Below are positions 28,730 through 38,767 of a DNA stretch of 64,000 nt, in pieces (positions within the stretch are counted from its first letter, which is position 1; each line of letters opens with the position of its first letter). Below the pieces are notes generated by a model. That model searched no databases. It saw only the letters and a list, made by a program, of their open reading frames with translations, and was not told the DNA's origin. The translations under genes were made by a program, and so were the position numbers. This DNA is from Bacteroidota bacterium (lineage in GTDB: Bacteria; Bacteroidota; Bacteroidia; Chitinophagales; Chitinophagaceae): positions 62,001 through 126,000 of the forward strand of contig SYIK01000001.1 in NCBI GenBank assembly GCA_005798905.1, in the 5' to 3' direction.

Positions 28730-30434
28730 TTTTGAAAATATTTCCGGCAGCCAAGCTGTACTTAAAGCATTAGTTGCTGAAGGAGTAAAAACAATTTTTG
28801 GTTACCCTGGTGGCGCAATAATGCCAATTTATGATGCATTGTACGATTATCAAAAAATAATAAATCATGTTTTGGTAAGACATGAGCAAGGTGCAATCCA
28901 TGCTGCACAAGGTTTTGCAAGAGTAAGCGGAAAAACAGGAGTTGTTTTTGCAACCAGTGGGCCTGGTGCAACAAATTTAATTACAGGGTTAGCCGATGCA
29001 TTAATTGATTCAACTCCGATTGTTTGCATTACAGGGCAAGTGTTTGCGCATTTACTTGGTACTGACGCGTTTCAGGAAGCAGATGTTTTAAATATTACAA
29101 CTCCAGTTACAAAATGGAATTATCAAATTACAGATGCAAATGAAATTCCGTTTATTTTATCTAAAGCATTTTTTATTGCAAAGAGTGGAAGACCTGGCCC
29201 AGTTGTAATTGATATTACAAAAAATGCACAATTACAATTTTTTGATTTTGAAGGTTATAAAATTTGTGAACATATCCGTAGTTATCTTCCAAAACCAAAT
29301 ATCAGAAAAGAATTTATTGAAGAAGCTGCAAAATTAATTAATGCATCCAAACAGCCTTTTGTTGTTTTTGGACAAGGAGTAATTTTAGGAAATGCCGAAA
29401 AAGAATTTTTGCATTTTATCGAAAAAAGTGGAATCCCTGCTGCATGGACTATTTTGGGAATGGGGGCAATCCCCACAAATCATAAACTTGCAATGGGAAT
29501 GCTTGGCATGCATGGGAATTATGCACCCAATGTTTTAACAAATAAATGCGATGTTTTAATTGCCATTGGAATGCGCTTTGATGATAGAGTTACCGGCAGA
29601 TTAGATAAATATGCAAAACAAGCAAAAATTATACATTTAGATATTGACCCTGCAGAGATTGATAAAAATGTTAAAAGTGATGTTCCTGTTTGGGGCGATT
29701 GTAAAATTACTCTCCCCCTGTTAACTGAATTAATTAAAAAGAAATCATATCCAGATTGGTATAAACAGTTTGATGATTGTAGAAAATTAGAAGAAGCTAA
29801 ATGCATTCAACCTGATATTAATCCAACGGGAAAAATATTAACAATGGGAGAAGTTGTAAATACAATTAATGAATTAACTAAGGGAGAGGCAATAATTGTA
29901 ACCGATGTTGGCCAACATCAGATGGTAGCTTGCAGATATGCAAAATTGAATAACACAAGAAGCAACATTACAAGCGGTGGACTTGGAACAATGGGATTTG
30001 CACTTCCTGCAGCAATTGGTGCAAAATTTGGCGCCCCAAAAAAAGAAGTAATTGCATTAATTGGTGATGGAGGAATTCAAATGACGATACAAGAACTTGG
30101 AACAATAATGCAATCAAAACCAAATATTAAAATTATTATTTTGAACAATAATTTTTTGGGAATGGTTCGGCAGTGGCAGGAATTATTTCATCAGAAAAGA
30201 TATTCGTTTGTAAATATTGAAAGCCCAAATTATGTTCAAGTTGCAAAAGGATATGGAATTGCTGGAGCAAAAATTTCTAAACGAAGCGAATTAAAGCCAG
30301 CAATAAAAAAAATATTAGCCAGTAAAAAAAGTTATTTGCTCGAAGTAATGGTTAGAAAGGAAAATAATGTTTTCCCAATGGTGCCACAAGGAAAAGGTGT
30401 TTCAGAAATTGTACTTTCAAAAAAGGAAATATAA
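28719..30434 (+). CDS. ilvB: Acetolactate synthase large (catalytic) subunit
   Basis: ThDP/FAD enzyme condensing pyruvate with pyruvate or 2-oxobutyrate. 571 residues from ATG 28719; an upstream in-frame ATG at 28695 would add eight residues and deepen the ilvD overlap. A purine-rich CAGAGGGA sits about 10 bp upstream of 28719. The catalytic Glu is in [13 protein letters not shown], the FAD region has [10 protein letters not shown], and the ThDP motif is GDGGIQMT...[12 protein letters not shown]. Followed directly by the regulatory subunit. Confidence 0.96.
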   Translation: MKNNFENISGSQAVLKALVAEGVKTIFGYPGGAIMPIYDALYDYQKIINHVLVRHEQGAIHAAQGFARVSGKTGVVFATSGPGATNLITGLADALIDSTPIVCITGQVFAHLLGTDAFQEADVLNITTPVTKWNYQITDANEIPFILSKAFFIAKSGRPGPVVIDITKNAQLQFFDFEGYKICEHIRSYLPKPNIRKEFIEEAAKLINASKQPFVVFGQGVILGNAEKEFLHFIEKSGIPAAWTILGMGAIPTNHKLAMGMLGMHGNYAPNVLTNKCDVLIAIGMRFDDRVTGRLDKYAKQAKIIHLDIDPAEIDKNVKSDVPVWGDCKITLPLLTELIKKKSYPDWYKQFDDCRKLEEAKCIQPDINPTGKILTMGEVVNTINELTKGEAIIVTDVGQHQMVACRYAKLNNTRSNITSGGLGTMGFALPAAIGAKFGAPKKEVIALIGDGGIQMTIQELGTIMQSKPNIKIIILNNNFLGMVRQWQELFHQKRYSFVNIESPNYVQVAKGYGIAGAKISKRSELKPAIKKILASKKSYLLEVMVRKENNVFPMVPQGKGVSEIVLSKKEI

Positions 30435-31025
30435 ATGTCAAAACAAGAATATACAATTACAATTTATACGGAAAATCATATTGGGTTATTAACAAGAATT
30501 GCCACAATTTTTTCCAGAAGAAAAATAAACATTGAAAGTTTTAATACGTCTCCAAGTGAAATAGAAAGTGTGTTTCGTTTTACAATTGTAATTAATACCA
30601 CCGAAGAATTTGTAAAAAAACTTTGCCGTCAAATAGAAAGACAAGTGGAAGTTTTAAGAGCTTACTACAATACAAACGAAGAAATTATTTGGCAAGAAAT
30701 GGCGCTTTATAAAGTCCCAACAAAAATAATTGCAGAGACAGTAAAAGTTGAAAGACTTTTAAGAGAGTATGGTGCAAAAGTCGTTGTAATTCGTACCGAT
30801 TTTACAATATTTGAAGTTACAGGACATAGAGAAGAAACCGAAAAATTTATTAAAGTTTTAGAGCAATACAATTTAATTGAGTTTGTAAGAAGTGCTCGGA
30901 TTGCAATTATAAAAGCAAGTGAAGGATTTCATAAAAAACTAAAAGAATTTGAAAGTAGTGAACATGGTGAAAAACAATTTGAAAATAAATTTTTGACAAG
31001 CAAAGAGAAAATATTTACAATGTAA
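30435..31025 (+). CDS. ilvN: Acetolactate synthase small (regulatory) subunit
   Basis: ACT-domain subunit giving valine feedback control to the large subunit. It has 196 residues. The N-terminal ACT domain is TITIYTENHIGLLTRIATIF (about 7-26) with RRKINIESFN following; the second, divergent ACT-like domain is at about 90-165. The ATG abuts the ilvB stop without a gap. The family also uses the symbol ilvH. Confidence 0.95.
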   Translation: MSKQEYTITIYTENHIGLLTRIATIFSRRKINIESFNTSPSEIESVFRFTIVINTTEEFVKKLCRQIERQVEVLRAYYNTNEEIIWQEMALYKVPTKIIAETVKVERLLREYGAKVVVIRTDFTIFEVTGHREETEKFIKVLEQYNLIEFVRSARIAIIKASEGFHKKLKEFESSEHGEKQFENKFLTSKEKIFTM

Positions 31026-31049
31026 TTAATCAACAATAGGATAAAAATT

Positions 31050-32099
31050 ATGGCACAATTAAATTTTGGCGGCACCACAGAAAATGTAGTTACTCGCGAA
31101 GAGTTTCCACTAAAAAAAGCACAAGAAGTTTTAAAAGATGAAACCGTTGCAATAATTGGATATGGAGTTCAAGGTCCGGGACAAGCATTAAACCAAAAAG
31201 AAAATGGAATTAATGTAATTGTTGGACAAAGAAAAAATAGTAAATCGTGGGATAAAGCCGTGCATGATGGATTTATTCCCGGCGAAACATTATTTGAAAT
31301 TGAAGAGGCTCTAGAAAAAGGAACGATCATCTGTTACCTTTTAAGCGATGCTGCACAATTAAAACTTTGGCCAACTGTAAAAAAATATTTAACAAAAGGT
31401 AAAGCATTATATTTTTCTCATGGCTTTGGAATTACATTTAATGAACAGACTGGAATAATTCCTCCAAGCGATGTGGATGTTTTTTTAGTTGCACCAAAAG
31501 GAAGTGGAACATCTTTGCGAAGAATGTTTTTACAAGGGAGAGGATTAAATAGTTCGTATGCAATTTTTCAGGATGCAACAGGCAATGCATTTAATAGAGT
31601 AATTGCATTAGGCATTGCAATTGGCAGTGGCTATTTATTTGAAACAACTTTTAAAAAAGAAGTTTTCTCAGATTTAACTGGCGAAAGAGGAACTTTGATG
31701 GGAGCAATACAAGGAATTTTTGCAGCACAATATCAAGTTTTAAGAGAAAAAGGACACACGCCAAGTGAAGCATTCAACGAAACAGTTGAGGAATTAACTC
31801 AATCCTTAATGCCACTTGTTGCAGAAAATGGAATGGATTGGATGTATGCGAATTGTTCCACCACTGCACAGCGCGGTGCGCTTGATTGGTGGAAAAAATT
31901 TAGAGATGCAACTTTGCCCGTCTTTAATGAACTTTATTTGAGTGTTGCCAGTGGAAAAGAATCGCAAAGATCCATCGATTCCAATTCGCAAACTGATTAC
32001 CGTAAAAAACTTGAAGCTGAATTAACAGAATTAAGAGAAAGTGAAATGTGGCAATCTGGTAAAACAGTCAGATCGTTAAGACCAGAGAATCAGAAATAA
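31050..32099 (+). CDS. ilvC: Ketol-acid reductoisomerase
   Basis: NAD(P)H- and Mg-dependent isomerase/reductase, second step of branched-chain synthesis. It has 349 residues, class I size. The Rossmann loop is IIGYGVQGPGQALN (about 35-48), the phosphate-binding loop has GQRKNSKSW, and the C-terminal knot domain has DLTGERGTLMGA and NCSTTAQRGALDW. It lies 24 bp after ilvN in the operon. Confidence 0.96.
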   Translation: MAQLNFGGTTENVVTREEFPLKKAQEVLKDETVAIIGYGVQGPGQALNQKENGINVIVGQRKNSKSWDKAVHDGFIPGETLFEIEEALEKGTIICYLLSDAAQLKLWPTVKKYLTKGKALYFSHGFGITFNEQTGIIPPSDVDVFLVAPKGSGTSLRRMFLQGRGLNSSYAIFQDATGNAFNRVIALGIAIGSGYLFETTFKKEVFSDLTGERGTLMGAIQGIFAAQYQVLREKGHTPSEAFNETVEELTQSLMPLVAENGMDWMYANCSTTAQRGALDWWKKFRDATLPVFNELYLSVASGKESQRSIDSNSQTDYRKKLEAELTELRESEMWQSGKTVRSLRPENQK

Positions 32100-33389
32100 A
32101 TGAATAAACAAAAATTAATAATAAAAGATTTTTTTAACCAAGAAAAATTAAAAATATCAGCGCTAGATTTTAAAAAAGCAAGCGGTAGAATTAAAAAAAT
32201 AGTATTAAAAACTCCATTGCAATACAACAGGCATTTATCAAAAAAATATGAGTGCAAAATATTTTTAAAACGAGAAGATTTGCAAATTGTTCGTAGTTAC
32301 AAAGTTCGTGGTGCGTTTAATATGATAAGCAGTTTGCCAAAAAATAAATTATCAAAAGGAGTGGTTTGTGCAAGCGCTGGCAACCATGCACAAGGCTTTG
32401 CGTATTCTTGCAAAAAATTAAATATCTCTGGAGTTGTATTTATGCCTGTAACAACTCCACAACAAAAAATTAAAAAGACAAAATTTTTTGGCGAAGACAA
32501 TATTAAAATAAAACTTGTTGGCGATACTTTTGATGATTGCGCTGAAATTGCAAAAAAATTTTCTATTGAAAGTGGAATGATTTTTATTCCTCCGTTTGAT
32601 GATTTAAAAATAATTGAAGGCCAAGGAACAATTGGACTCGAAATTTTAGAAGATCAACAAAAAATTGATTATTTATTTATTCCAATTGGTGGTGGTGGTT
32701 TATGCGCAGGGGTAGGATATATTTTTAAATCAAAATCACCAAAAACAAAATTAATTGGCCTCGAGCCACTTGGTGCTCCATCAATGTTTGAGGCATTAAA
32801 AAACAAATCTCCAATTACACTTGACTCAATTGATAGGTTTGTTGATGGCGCTGCTGTAAAACGAGTGGGAGATTTAACATTTAAAATTTGTAAAAATATT
32901 TTGGATGAAATGTATTTAATTCCCGAGGGAAAAATTTGTTCTACTATTTTAAAATTATATAACGAGGAGGCAATTGTTGTTGAACCTGCTGGCGCATTAT
33001 CAATTTCAGCTTTGGATTTTTATAAAGATGAAATTAAAGGAAAAAATATTGTTTGCATTATTAGTGGAAGCAATAACGATATTGATAGAATGCAGGAAAT
33101 CAAGGAAAGAAGCCTACAATATGAAGGATTGAAGCATTATTTTTTAATTAATTTTGCACAAAGGCCGGGCGCATTAAAGGAATTTGTAAATAATATTTTA
33201 GGCCCAACAGATGATATTACAAGATTTGAATACATGCAAAAAAATAATAAAGAAGCTGGCCCGGCGTTAGTTGGGATTGAGCTTCAAAGCAAAGATGACT
33301 ACAAAAAGCTTTTACAAAATTTAGATAAATATCAAGTTGGTTTTACAGAGATAAATAAAAATAATACGCTGTATGGCTATTTGATTTAA
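32100..33389 (+). CDS. ilvA: Threonine ammonia-lyase (threonine deaminase)
   Basis: PLP enzyme converting threonine to 2-oxobutyrate, the entry to isoleucine. It has 429 residues. The PLP lysine is K68 in SYKVRGAFN, the substrate loop is SAGNHAQGFAY (about 92), and the phosphate-binding glycine loop is IPIGGGGLCAG. A single C-terminal regulatory ACT-like domain (about 340-429, FLINFAQRPGALKEFVNNIL) makes this the short form. The ATG abuts the ilvC stop; last gene of the operon. Confidence 0.95.
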   Translation: MNKQKLIIKDFFNQEKLKISALDFKKASGRIKKIVLKTPLQYNRHLSKKYECKIFLKREDLQIVRSYKVRGAFNMISSLPKNKLSKGVVCASAGNHAQGFAYSCKKLNISGVVFMPVTTPQQKIKKTKFFGEDNIKIKLVGDTFDDCAEIAKKFSIESGMIFIPPFDDLKIIEGQGTIGLEILEDQQKIDYLFIPIGGGGLCAGVGYIFKSKSPKTKLIGLEPLGAPSMFEALKNKSPITLDSIDRFVDGAAVKRVGDLTFKICKNILDEMYLIPEGKICSTILKLYNEEAIVVEPAGALSISALDFYKDEIKGKNIVCIISGSNNDIDRMQEIKERSLQYEGLKHYFLINFAQRPGALKEFVNNILGPTDDITRFEYMQKNNKEAGPALVGIELQSKDDYKKLLQNLDKYQVGFTEINKNNTLYGYLI

Positions 33390-33442
33390 AATTTTATTTA
33401 TTAATTGATGCCCCTGATGTATTGTGGTATAAAATAAAAGAC

Positions 33443-33463
33443 CTCATTGATTTTTTCAATGAG
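33443..33463 (+). terminator. Candidate terminator of the ilv operon
   Basis: Perfect 8-bp stem CTCATTGA / TCAATGAG with a 5-nt T loop, 53 bp after ilvA, followed by ATTTCATTCT. The trailing U-run is poor, so confidence is moderate. The rest of 33464-33637 holds only a direct repeat AGTTAACTC (33573-33581 and 33606-33614). Confidence 0.45.
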
Positions 33464-33637
33464 ATTTCATTCTGTAGCCAATAATTTTCTATATTCTAAC
33501 CAATTATGGGCTGATTTGAAACGAATTTACGAATTAACTAAAGTTATAGATACTTATTTTTTTATAAAAAAAGTTAACTCAATTCGAAAAGCCATAAAAA
33601 TTTTAAGTTAACTCTTTGAAGTCAAGTATACTTAATA

Positions 33638-34234
33638 TCAAGATCGTGCAAATGCTATTAATAGTTTGTAATTCCCCCTGTCCGCAGCTTTTATTCCATC
33701 CGAATATTTTTTTCTGACATCACTAATTTGTTCAAAATTTCCAACTCCCCATGAAAAAACAGATTGTTTGAAAATTTTCTCAATGATAATATCTGCCATC
33801 AGTCGGCTGTGTCTTCCATTTCCATTCGGGAAACAATGAATGCTGATTAAACGGTGCTTGAATCGAACTGTTAATTCATCTGGTTCATACACATTGTTTG
33901 TAATCCAAAAATTTGCATCGTCAAGAAGTGATTTTAATTCAATTGGAATTTGCCACTTATCCACTCCGAGATTTTTATTTGTCTTTCGGAAACCACCAGC
34001 CCAAGCCCAAACATTTCCATACATTTTTTTATGCACTGCTTTAAGAAATTTTTCTGAAAAAACTTCTTCCTGTTTGAATGAGCGTTTTAATGTCCATTGC
34101 ACTGCCTGTTCAATATTTTGCTGTTCAAATTCATCCAATTCCCCACGGGTAGCAATGGAATGAATTAACAATCCTTCTTTTTCATCTTCATCTAATGGCG
34201 TTTGCCCATCAATATAATCCAATTCTAATCCCAT
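33638..34234 (-). CDS. Mobile mystery protein B (Fic/DOC family)
   Basis: 198-residue Fic-fold protein. The Fic active-site loop is HCFPNGNGR (His near 134), fitting HxFxxGNGR with Cys in place of the usual Pro; N-terminal TPLDEDEKEGL and the central VWAWAGGFRKTNKNLG are typical of the family known as mobile mystery protein B. Canonical Fic proteins transfer AMP to target proteins; the target here is unknown. Its start overlaps the end of the HTH partner by 10 bp, so the two are translationally coupled like a toxin-antitoxin module. Confidence 0.88.
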   Translation of the reverse strand: MGLELDYIDGQTPLDEDEKEGLLIHSIATRGELDEFEQQNIEQAVQWTLKRSFKQEEVFSEKFLKAVHKKMYGNVWAWAGGFRKTNKNLGVDKWQIPIELKSLLDDANFWITNNVYEPDELTVRFKHRLISIHCFPNGNGRHSRLMADIIIEKIFKQSVFSWGVGNFEQISDVRKKYSDGIKAADRGNYKLLIAFARS

Positions 34235-34683
34235 AAAATTTTAGGCATTTCGTTTTTGATTGCATTTGCCCTTTCCTGAATGGCTTTCACAATACGTTGA
34301 TTGGAATTTTGCTGATTTTCTAATTTCATTGTATTTGATGTTCGCATTACAATTTTCCTTGCAAGATCTTTTGCTTTGCGGTCAATGAGAGCATCCAAAG
34401 TACCATCATTGGGTACGAGACCATAAACCAATTGCATGTCCATTGCTTTTGCAACATGTTTCAAAGATTTGAGAGTTATGGAGCCGTCTTTCTCTCTTTT
34501 TTCTATTTCCTGTATACTTTGCTTTGTTATTGAAAGTTTATTGCCTAACTGCTGCATAGACATTCCCAATGCATTGCGAATGGCTTTTATCCAGCCCGTA
34601 GGTGGAATAGCCACTTGCTTTACGGGGACGAAGGAAAGCATTTTCTGGTTTAATTGCTGTATAAGCAAGGTTGTTTTATTCAT
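34225..34683 (-). CDS. Mobile mystery protein A (HTH regulator paired with B)
   Basis: 152-residue protein with an XRE-type helix-turn-helix at about 32-60 (IRNALGMSMQQLGNKLSITK, then QSIQEIEKREKDGSI). It always occurs next to protein B in mobile regions and is assumed to regulate or neutralise it. The first gene of the pair, with an exact TAnnTTTG promoter overlapped by an inverted repeat upstream, which suggests autorepression. Confidence 0.87.
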   Translation of the reverse strand: MNKTTLLIQQLNQKMLSFVPVKQVAIPPTGWIKAIRNALGMSMQQLGNKLSITKQSIQEIEKREKDGSITLKSLKHVAKAMDMQLVYGLVPNDGTLDALIDRKAKDLARKIVMRTSNTMKLENQQNSNQRIVKAIQERANAIKNEMPKILWD

Positions 34684-34694
34684 TTTATAAGGCT

Positions 34695-34729
34695 ATTGCC
34701 TGACTATTTATAATCAAATGTAAGGCAAT
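34695..34729 (-). promoter_or_regulatory. Inverted-repeat operator candidate of the mobile mystery A/B pair
   Basis: Arms ATTGCCT (34695-34701) and AGGCAAT (34723-34729), 21 bp apart. On the minus strand the first arm lies directly upstream of the -7 box and the second downstream of the expected start site, so a bound repressor would block the promoter. The HTH protein of the same operon is the obvious ligand. Confidence 0.5.
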
Positions 34730-34746
34730 GCACTGACAAATACAAA
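34715..34746 (-). promoter_or_regulatory. Promoter of the mobile mystery A/B pair
   Basis: TTTG (34746-34743), 20-bp spacer, TACATTTG (34722-34715) on the minus strand: full match to the Bacteroidota consensus, 31 bp before the ATG at 34683. Confidence 0.62.
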
Positions 34747-35132
34747 TTAAATGTAAAATTTTATTTTCCGAATAACACCAGTAAGCCAAAATAAAAAAGC
34801 AGTGATAGAGTTGCTGATTTTAGAAAAAAGAGTAGCCAAAAAGCTATAAGTATAAAACTGAAAGTAATTAAACTTTTATCTCAATATCAATTTTGATTAA
34901 AAAACTTTTTTTTCAAAGTCGGGACCTTGGTGTTTACTTCATGGCTTAACTTAGTCTATAGTTTTATTTAGGAAGTCCACACAGCGATTTGGAAAATAAA
35001 AAAAATTTGAGTAGAACATTATTTCCAGAGGGTGTTTTGTATGACCCAATTAATCACAATTATCTAACCAAAAAAGTGAATTCTTGTTTTTATCTTATAA
35101 ACTCAATATCAATAAGTTATAATGAAAGTAAA
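34747..35132. other. Long non-coding interval beside tRNA-Met
   Basis: No credible gene: the only plus-strand open frame (34989-35213) reads through the tRNA gene. Composition is AT-rich without repeats or IS ends that I could recognise. It separates the mobile pair from the tRNA and could be decayed accessory sequence. Confidence 0.5.
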
Positions 35133-35169
35133 AATGGGACAAAACAATCTAAAATTGATTTATCCCATT
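35130..35169 (-). terminator. Candidate terminator of tRNA-Met
   Basis: Minus-strand arms AATGGGA (35169-35163 side) and TCCCATT (35139-35133), 7 bp perfect, with an inner AATC/GATT stem, followed by a short T run. It begins a few bases after the tRNA 3' end. Confidence 0.5.
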
Positions 35170-35172
35170 CTG

Positions 35173-35246
35173 TAGCGGGATCGGGAGTTGAACCCGAGAC
35201 CTTTGGGTTATGAATCCAACGCTCTAACCACCTGAGCTATCCCGCC
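35173..35246 (-). tRNA. tRNA-Met (anticodon CAU)
   Basis: 74-nt cloverleaf on the minus strand: acceptor GGCGGGA/TCCCGCT (one G-U), D stem GCTC/GAGC, anticodon loop TTCATAA, T stem TCGGG/CCCGA with TTCAACT loop, discriminator A. The CCA end is not encoded. The anticodon stem has one A-C mismatch at its loop end. CAU could also be initiator Met or lysidine Ile2; the paired first acceptor base argues against initiator, and elongator Met is the best guess. Confidence 0.93.
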
Positions 35247-35262
35247 ATTAATAAATGGGCAG

Positions 35263-35270
35263 CAAAAGTA
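35263..35270 (-). promoter_or_regulatory. -7 promoter element of tRNA-Met
   Basis: TACTTTTG on the minus strand, exact TAnnTTTG, 16 bp before the tRNA 5' end. Confidence 0.5.
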
Positions 35271-35339
35271 AAGATTTTGCCATGAAAGCTAAAATCATAT
35301 TTTCATTTTTAGATTAACTTTCATTTATTAAAACTTCTC

Positions 35340-35347
35340 TACTTTTG
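35340..35347 (+). promoter_or_regulatory. -7 promoter element of the DUF4399 gene
   Basis: TACTTTTG, exact TAnnTTTG, 28 bp before the ATG at 35376. No clear -33 TTG. Confidence 0.45.
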
Positions 35348-35375
35348 GTTCCTAAATTTTAATAACCTTTCAAAA

Positions 35376-35873
35376 ATGAAATATATAAACAAAAATTTTA
35401 CTCTTATTGCAACAATTTCTTTTAGCTTATTTGCTTGCAATAACGAACCAAAAAATACTGCTTCTCAGTCGCATGATTCGGTACATTCAACCGATAAATT
35501 TGAAATGCCCCCAATGCCGGAAATTGCAATTAATTCTAAAGTGTTTATCAAAAATTTAAAAAATGGCCAGCAAGTACGTTCTCCATTATTTATTGAAATG
35601 GGCGTTTCGGAATTGAGTGTCGATACAGCAAACGGCGTATTGAAACCCGCTTCTGGTCATCATCATATATTAATTGATATGGATTCCGTTGCAACAGAAA
35701 CAGTTATTCCAAAAGATTCTTTACATATTCATTTTGGGAATGCGCAGACTTCGGCTACATTAAACTTAAAACCAGGAACACATAAATTAACTTTGCAATT
35801 CGCAGATGCGCTTCATCGTTCTTACGGTTCTAAATTAACTAATAGTGTGATCCTATTTGTAAAAGAGCAATAA
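35376..35873 (+). CDS. DUF4399 lipoprotein
   Basis: 165 residues. A lipoprotein signal peptide ends in SFSLFACNN, with Cys near residue 21 as lipidation site. The body fits DUF4399: FIKNLKNGQQVRSPLFIEMGV, then a His-rich SGHHHILID and a C-terminal FADALHRSYGSKL. The conserved histidines suggest metal or ligand binding, but no function is established. The end of the coding sequence forms one arm of a long inverted repeat shared with gcvP. Confidence 0.85.
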   Translation: MKYINKNFTLIATISFSLFACNNEPKNTASQSHDSVHSTDKFEMPPMPEIAINSKVFIKNLKNGQQVRSPLFIEMGVSELSVDTANGVLKPASGHHHILIDMDSVATETVIPKDSLHIHFGNAQTSATLNLKPGTHKLTLQFADALHRSYGSKLTNSVILFVKEQ

Positions 35874-35896
35874 TTTTATTCTTTTACAAATAGGAT
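35850..35896. terminator. 17-bp perfect inverted repeat spanning two convergent gene ends
   Basis: ATCCTATTTGTAAAAGA (35850-35866) and its exact reverse complement (35880-35896) with a 13-nt loop. Each arm encodes the C-terminal residues of one gene (DUF4399 and GcvP). It lacks a T-tract on either side, so it is not a standard intrinsic terminator, but would form a strong hairpin at the end of both mRNAs. Confidence 0.6.
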
Positions 35897-38748
35897 TCAA
35901 TTGGCGTACAAGTACAAATTAAGTTTCGATCGCCATGTGTATTATTTACCCTGGCAACAGATGGCCAAAATTTGTTTTGTGCAACATAAGGCAATGGAAA
36001 TGCAGCCTGTCTTCTACTATAACTGAAATTCCAATCATCTTTACAAACCATTAATTGTGTATGTGGCGCATTTTTTAATGGATTATTTTTTTTATCCATT
36101 TTCCCCTCTTCTATTTCACTTATTTCTTTTCGAATACTAAGTAATGCATCACAAAAACGATCTAATTCTGCTTTGTCTTCGCTTTCAGTTGGCTCAATCA
36201 TAATAGTTCCTGGTACCGGAAAACTCAACGTGGGTGCATGAAAGCCGTAGTCCATCAATCTTTTGGCTACATCTTCTGCTTCTACTTCTGCTGATTTTTT
36301 AAATGGACGCAAATCAACAATAAATTCATGCGCACATTTTCCATTTTGATTTGTATAGAGAATTTCAAATTTACTTTCTAATCTTTTGCGCATGTAATTC
36401 GCATTTAATATTGCAAATTCTGTTGCTGCTTTTACACCTTCGGCACCCAACAATCGAATGTATCCATAAGAAATAAGTAAAATGGATGCACTTCCAAATG
36501 GTGCTGCACTTACCGCTCCTGCACCAGTTTTCATTTTCTTTTCGTCAATATGATTGGGTAAAAATGGAGCCAAATGTTTTTTAACACAAATCGGGCCCAT
36601 GCCTGGACCTCCACCACCATGCGGAATTGCAAATGTTTTATGTAAATTCAAATGACAAACATCGGCACCAATTAATCCTGGCGATGTCAATCCCACTTGC
36701 GCATTCATATTTGCACCATCCATATACACTTGTCCGCCGTGTTGGTGAATAATTGTTGTAATCTCTTTTACTGTTTCTTCGTAAACGCCATAAGTACTTG
36801 GATAAGTAATCATGATTCCCGAAAGATTTTCAGCATGTTCCATTGCTTTTGCTTTCAAATCTTCTAAATCAATATACCCATTTTCCAATGCTTTTACCAC
36901 TACTACTTTCATTCCAACCATTACTGCCGATGCCGGATTTGTGCCATGTGCGCTGATGGGAATCAACATAATGTTTCGATGTGCTTCTCCATTTGATTCG
37001 TGAAATGCACGAATTGTTAAAAGTCCCGCATATTCGCCCTGCGCACCACTATTTGGTTGCAAACTACATGCATCGAATGAAGTGATATTACATAGATAAT
37101 CGGATAATTCATCAATAATTTGCTGGTAACCTTGCGTTTGATTTGTTGGCGCAAACGGATGAATGTTGCTCCATTCCGGCCAACTAAGCGGCATCATTTC
37201 TGTTGCTGCATTTAATTTCATGGTACAACTTCCCAAACTAATCATGGAAGTATTGAGCGATAAATCTTTGTTCTCCAAAAATTTTATGTAACGCATCATT
37301 TGGCTTTCGCTGTGATGTGTATTAAATATCGGATTGGTAAGAAATAAACTTCTTCGAATTAATTTTTCCGGAATATGTTCGAGTTCAACGTCTTGGTTTA
37401 TGTCAAATGAAACGGGGCTTATATCGTCTTCAAAACAATTTATTAGGTTAAATAAATCTTCCGGCATCGTTGTTTCACCAATAGAAATCCCAATATGTTT
37501 TTCATCAAAATAGCGAAGATTAATTTGTTGATAAATTGCCTTTTCTTTTATCGAATTGACACTTTCTACTTTAACCGTAATTGTATCAAAAAAAGAATTC
37601 GACTCAATTTCAAACCCTCTTGCTTCAATAGCTTCAGCAACTGTTTGAGTTAAAATTGCAATTCGGTTTGCAATATTTTTTAACCCGGTTGCCCCGTGAA
37701 AAATAGCATACATTGCAGCCATATTTGCAAGTAAAGCTTGAGCAGTACAAATATTGGATGTTGCTTTTTCGCGTTTTATATGCTGCTCTCTTGTTTGCAA
37801 TGCCATTCGCAACGCACGATTTCCATTTGCATCGATGCTGACACCAATAATGCGGCCGGGAATGTTTCTTTTAAATTCATCTTTTACCGCAAAAAAAGCA
37901 GCATGTGGTCCACCAAAACCAAATGGAACGCCAAATCGCTGTGCCGATCCGATTGCGCAATCTGCGTCCATTTCTCCAGGTGGTTTTAAAAGTGTAAGTG
38001 CTAATAAATCTGTTGCCATTGCTACATACGCACCACAACTATGAACCTTTGAAATAAATTCTTCATAGTTTTCAATCGAACCTTTATCGTTCGGATATTG
38101 AACTAATGCACCGAAATAAGTTTCATCGAGAACACAGGTTTTGTAATTGCCGTACACAACTTCAATTCCAATAGGTACTGCTCTTGTAAGTACAACTTCT
38201 TTTGTTTGTGGAAATGTTGTTTCATCTACAAAAAATTTTGTACGAGTTGTATTTTCTTTATTGGCATTGTTGAAAAACATCGTCATTGCTTCGGCAGCCG
38301 CTGTTGCTTCATCCAATAGCGAAGCATTTGCAATTGGTAACCCGGTGAGATCGCAAACAACTGTTTGAAAATTTAATAAACTTTCCAATCTACCTTGAGA
38401 AATTTCTGCCTGATACGGTGTGTATTGCGTGTACCAACCTGGCGATTCAAAAATATTTCTAAGAATAACCGAAGGTGTAATAGTATCGTAGTAACCTTGA
38501 CCGATATAATTTTTAAAAACTTTGTTTTTTAGTGAAATTTCTTTTAAATGTGCCAAGTAAGCAAATTCGCTCATAGCAGTAGGTAGTGCTAATGCTTGAT
38601 TAGATTGTATGACTTCGGGAACTGTTTTATTAATTAAATTAGAAAAACTTGATTCACCAATCGTTTTTAGCATTTCACTTGTTTCCAACTCGTTTGGTCC
38701 AATATGGCGCGAAGAAAATTCGTTTTCCTGTTTATCGAAGAGGTGCAT
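35884..38748 (-). CDS. gcvP: Glycine dehydrogenase (decarboxylating), P protein
   Basis: PLP-dependent P protein of the glycine cleavage system, transferring the aminomethyl group to the H-protein lipoate. It has 954 residues, the fused single-chain form. The N-terminal half begins SSRHIGPNE, and the PLP lysine lies in [18 protein letters not shown] in the C-terminal half. Other P-protein landmarks are [13 protein letters not shown] and [15 protein letters not shown]. gcvT and gcvH are not nearby. The promoter gives only about 14 nt of leader, so no glycine riboswitch is possible. Confidence 0.97.
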   Translation of the reverse strand: MHLFDKQENEFSSRHIGPNELETSEMLKTIGESSFSNLINKTVPEVIQSNQALALPTAMSEFAYLAHLKEISLKNKVFKNYIGQGYYDTITPSVILRNIFESPGWYTQYTPYQAEISQGRLESLLNFQTVVCDLTGLPIANASLLDEATAAAEAMTMFFNNANKENTTRTKFFVDETTFPQTKEVVLTRAVPIGIEVVYGNYKTCVLDETYFGALVQYPNDKGSIENYEEFISKVHSCGAYVAMATDLLALTLLKPPGEMDADCAIGSAQRFGVPFGFGGPHAAFFAVKDEFKRNIPGRIIGVSIDANGNRALRMALQTREQHIKREKATSNICTAQALLANMAAMYAIFHGATGLKNIANRIAILTQTVAEAIEARGFEIESNSFFDTITVKVESVNSIKEKAIYQQINLRYFDEKHIGISIGETTMPEDLFNLINCFEDDISPVSFDINQDVELEHIPEKLIRRSLFLTNPIFNTHHSESQMMRYIKFLENKDLSLNTSMISLGSCTMKLNAATEMMPLSWPEWSNIHPFAPTNQTQGYQQIIDELSDYLCNITSFDACSLQPNSGAQGEYAGLLTIRAFHESNGEAHRNIMLIPISAHGTNPASAVMVGMKVVVVKALENGYIDLEDLKAKAMEHAENLSGIMITYPSTYGVYEETVKEITTIIHQHGGQVYMDGANMNAQVGLTSPGLIGADVCHLNLHKTFAIPHGGGGPGMGPICVKKHLAPFLPNHIDEKKMKTGAGAVSAAPFGSASILLISYGYIRLLGAEGVKAATEFAILNANYMRKRLESKFEILYTNQNGKCAHEFIVDLRPFKKSAEVEAEDVAKRLMDYGFHAPTLSFPVPGTIMIEPTESEDKAELDRFCDALLSIRKEISEIEEGKMDKKNNPLKNAPHTQLMVCKDDWNFSYSRRQAAFPLPYVAQNKFWPSVARVNNTHGDRNLICTCTPIESYL

Positions 38749-38767
38749 ATTTTATATTTTGGATTCG

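Noticed and set aside
34989-35213. Plus-strand 74-residue open frame before DUF4399
   Set aside because: Its last third is the complement of tRNA-Met and its first part has no protein-like composition.
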